From Massilia sp. ZL223 (GTDB lineage: Bacteria; Pseudomonadota; Gammaproteobacteria; Burkholderiales; Burkholderiaceae_D), in the NCBI RefSeq assembly GCF_018119395.1, contig NZ_JAGPWD010000038.1, positions 1-55,637 on the forward strand: a stretch of DNA of 55,637 nt, read 5' to 3'. Both the position numbers and the translations under genes were made by a program. Within the stretch, counting starts at the first letter, position 1. Every line of letters begins with the position of its first letter. The notes beneath the pieces were generated by a model, which searched no databases, was not told where the DNA came from, and saw only the letters and a list, made by a program, of their open reading frames with translations. This document shows, piece after piece, positions 53,917 to 55,637 of this stretch.

Positions 53917-55392
53917 TCACAGTCCCGTGTGTTCGGAAATATAGGCCTTCATGCGGTCCACATCGGGCGGCATCACCACGAAGCGCTGCGGCAGCGCCTC
54001 GATATTCTCGAAGCCGGCCGGACGATCGGCGTCCTTGCCCAGGGCTTCGACGATGGTTTCGTTGAACTTGGCGGCCAGCGCGGTTTCCAGCACGATCATC
54101 GGCACACCGGGCTGCATGTGCTCGCGCGCCACCTTGACGCCATCGGCGGTGTGGGTGTCGATCACGATGCCGTACTTGGCCGCCACGTCGCGGATGGTCG
54201 CCAGGCGGTCAGCGTGAGTCGAGCGGCCCGACTGGAAGCCAAACTTGCCTACGTGTTGGTACTCGTCGCCGTCGCTGCCCGGCGCGCCGGACAGGTCGAA
54301 GCCGCCATGGGTCTCGACCTTGCGGAACAGGTCGTGCGTCCGGTCGGCGTCGCGGCCCACCAGTTCGTAGACGAAGCGCTCGAAGTTCGAGGCCTTCGAG
54401 ATGTCCATCGACGGGCTGCTGGTGTGGAAGGTCTCCGAGGACTTGCGGACGCGGTAGACGCCGGTGCGGAAGAACTCGTCGAGCACGTCGTTCTCGTTGG
54501 TGGCGGCCACCAGCTTGTCGATCGGCAGGCCCATCATGCGGGCGATGTGACCGGCGCAGATGTTGCCGAAGTTCCCGGACGGGACGGTGAACGAGACCTT
54601 CTGGGAGTTAGTGGTGGTCGCCGCGAGATAGCCGCGGAAGTAATAAACCACCTGGGCCACGACGCGCGCCCAGTTGATCGAGTTGACGGTGCCGATCTTG
54701 TGGCGGGCCTTGAACGAGAGGTCGTTCGAGACGGCCTTCACCAGGTCCTGGCAATCGTCGAACACGCCTTCGACGGCGATGTTGAAGATGTTCGGGTCCT
54801 GCAGGCTGAACATCTGCGCGGTCTGGAAGGCGCTCATTTTCTTGTGCGGCGAGAGCATGAACACGCGCACGCCGCGCTTGCCGCGCATCGCGTACTCGGC
54901 GGCGCTGCCGGTGTCGCCGGAGGTGGCGCCGAAGATGTTCAGTTCGTCGTTGTTCTTGGCCAGCGCGTACTCGAACAGGTTGCCGAGCAGCTGCATGGCC
55001 ATGTCCTTGAAGGCCAGGGTCGGGCCGTTCGACAGCGCCTGCAGCACCAGGGTGCCGCGCTCGCCCTCTTCCAGCACGCGCAGCGGCGTGATCTCGGCGG
55101 CGGATTCGCCGGCGCGGGCGTTGCGGTAGACCTCAGGGGTGTAGGTGCGCGCGGTCAGGGCCTTCAGGGCGGCGTCCGGGATGTCGGTCGCAAACTTGCG
55201 CAGGATCTCGTAGGCCAGCTCAGCGTAGCTCAGCTTGCGCCAGGCGTCGAGCTCGGCGCCCGTGACCTGAGGGTACTCGGTGGGAAGATACAAGCCGCCG
55301 TCGGGCGCAAGGCCGCCAAGCAGGATGTCGGAAAACAGCTGGGGATTGCGTGCTGCGGACGCGCTCGTCGCGCGGGTGGACACATAATGCAT
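53917..55392 (-). CDS. thrC: Threonine synthase
   Basis: PLP enzyme converting O-phosphohomoserine to threonine. The 491-residue protein starts MHYVSTRATSASAARNPQLF and has PTLAFKDMAMQLLGN with the PLP Lys (about residue 125), FGATSGDTGSAAEYA and PSGNFGNICAG. A TATAAT on the minus strand at 55432-55437 lies about 40 bases upstream. The ribosome site is weak. In related species hom precedes thrC; here a repeat-bearing region is upstream and the window ends before any hom gene. Confidence 0.98.
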   Translation of the reverse strand: MHYVSTRATSASAARNPQLFSDILLGGLAPDGGLYLPTEYPQVTGAELDAWRKLSYAELAYEILRKFATDIPDAALKALTARTYTPEVYRNARAGESAAEITPLRVLEEGERGTLVLQALSNGPTLAFKDMAMQLLGNLFEYALAKNNDELNIFGATSGDTGSAAEYAMRGKRGVRVFMLSPHKKMSAFQTAQMFSLQDPNIFNIAVEGVFDDCQDLVKAVSNDLSFKARHKIGTVNSINWARVVAQVVYYFRGYLAATTTNSQKVSFTVPSGNFGNICAGHIARMMGLPIDKLVAATNENDVLDEFFRTGVYRVRKSSETFHTSSPSMDISKASNFERFVYELVGRDADRTHDLFRKVETHGGFDLSGAPGSDGDEYQHVGKFGFQSGRSTHADRLATIRDVAAKYGIVIDTHTADGVKVAREHMQPGVPMIVLETALAAKFNETIVEALGKDADRPAGFENIEALPQRFVVMPPDVDRMKAYISEHTGL

Positions 55393-55431
55393 ACAGTAGA
55401 AAATCCGGTTGGGGGCTCACGTTGAAACTTT

Positions 55432-55437
55432 ATTATA
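55432..55437 (-). promoter_or_regulatory. Candidate -10 element of thrC
   Basis: A perfect TATAAT on the minus strand, about 40 bases before the thrC ATG. The -35 region at 17 bases (CATACA) is poor. Confidence 0.35.
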
Positions 55438-55542
55438 GTGTGAGGCGGCCGAAATGTATGCTGTGCTGCAAAAAAGTGGGGTTGGGTGAATAAAATTTAG
55501 GGTTTGGTGGGGACTGAAGGGGGCGTTAATGGTGCGCTGCGG

Positions 55543-55637
55543 ACTTGGGTCCCGGCCTTCGCCGGGACGACGTGCTGAGGGAGCGGGCCTACGGCATCGA
55601 TCTGGTACGGATACTCAAGACCGTCGTCCCGGCGAAG
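55543..55637. repeat. BIME-like paired palindromic repeat, copy 5 (cut by window edge)
   Basis: Left arm ACTTGGGTCCCGGCC through GGGACGACG (55543-55572); after about 46 bases the inverted arm begins (GACCGTCGTCCCGGCGAAG) and is cut by the end of the window. ACTTGG faces outward, as in copy 1. The rest of 55438-55542 is G-rich and without a recognised feature. Confidence 0.7.

Overview
The window is a GC-rich, densely coding chromosomal segment of a betaproteobacterium, most likely an oxalobacterial Massilia/Telluria-type organism. This is inferred from gene families and gene order: tig-clpP-clpX-lon-hupB-ppiD, thrC-moeA-moaD, selO-msrB-yciB-bolA-ppiC and hpnC-hpnD-hpnE. No phage, insertion sequence, CRISPR array or replication origin was seen. 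Nearly everything is core or semi-core metabolism and proteostasis, with a few patches of unrecognised genes.

Layout. 1-9.8 kb: a BIME-like repeat, a bifunctional beta-oxidation enzyme, two tandem paralogous membrane proteins, a DUF3616 protein, an acyl-CoA ligase, then the redox and cell-envelope run selO, msrB, yciB, bolA. 9.8-14.5 kb: two tandem periplasmic PpiC-type isomerases ending in a clear terminator, two unrecognised small genes, a ~500-base non-coding patch, a secreted QGYW-motif protein and a chromosomal KfrA-like coiled-coil DNA-binding protein. 14.6-28.4 kb: purL, a receiver-TPR protein, a 65-residue acidic protein, a fused 5-oxoprolinase/hydantoinase, nnr, a YbbA-type ABC ATPase divergent from tesA, and mnmH. 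28.5-37.9 kb: the proteostasis cluster, read on the minus strand as tRNA-Leu, tig, clpP, clpX, lon, hupB, two tRNA-Asp and ppiD, with intrinsic terminators after tig, clpP, clpX, lon and ppiD. 38-42.3 kb: an RND efflux pair. 42.4-45.6 kb: the squalene cassette hpnCDE. 45.6-52.4 kb: a very small membrane peptide, a DUF1700/DUF2807 envelope module, an HI0933-type flavoprotein, a four-gene operon with a small XRE regulator and its likely operator, and an orphan TRAP-type binding protein. 52.4-55.6 kb: moaD, moeA, thrC on the minus strand.

How the genes fit together. Trigger factor, ClpXP, Lon, HU and PpiD form the conserved folding and proteolysis neighbourhood. SelO (protein AMPylase), MsrB (methionine sulfoxide repair) and BolA (Fe-S/redox) form a likely redox-maintenance run. 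HpnC, HpnD and HpnE together make squalene from farnesyl diphosphate. MoaD and MoeA serve molybdenum cofactor synthesis and are transcribed behind threonine synthase.

The features most worth a second look are: the XRE operon with a palindrome at its promoter; the KfrA-like gene with an 18-bp perfect palindrome upstream; the receiver-TPR protein with Glu at the phosphoacceptor site; the five-copy paired palindromic repeat family, one copy interrupted by two smaller palindromes; and the structured RNA flanking hupB. All calls come from reading the sequence; no database search was run.
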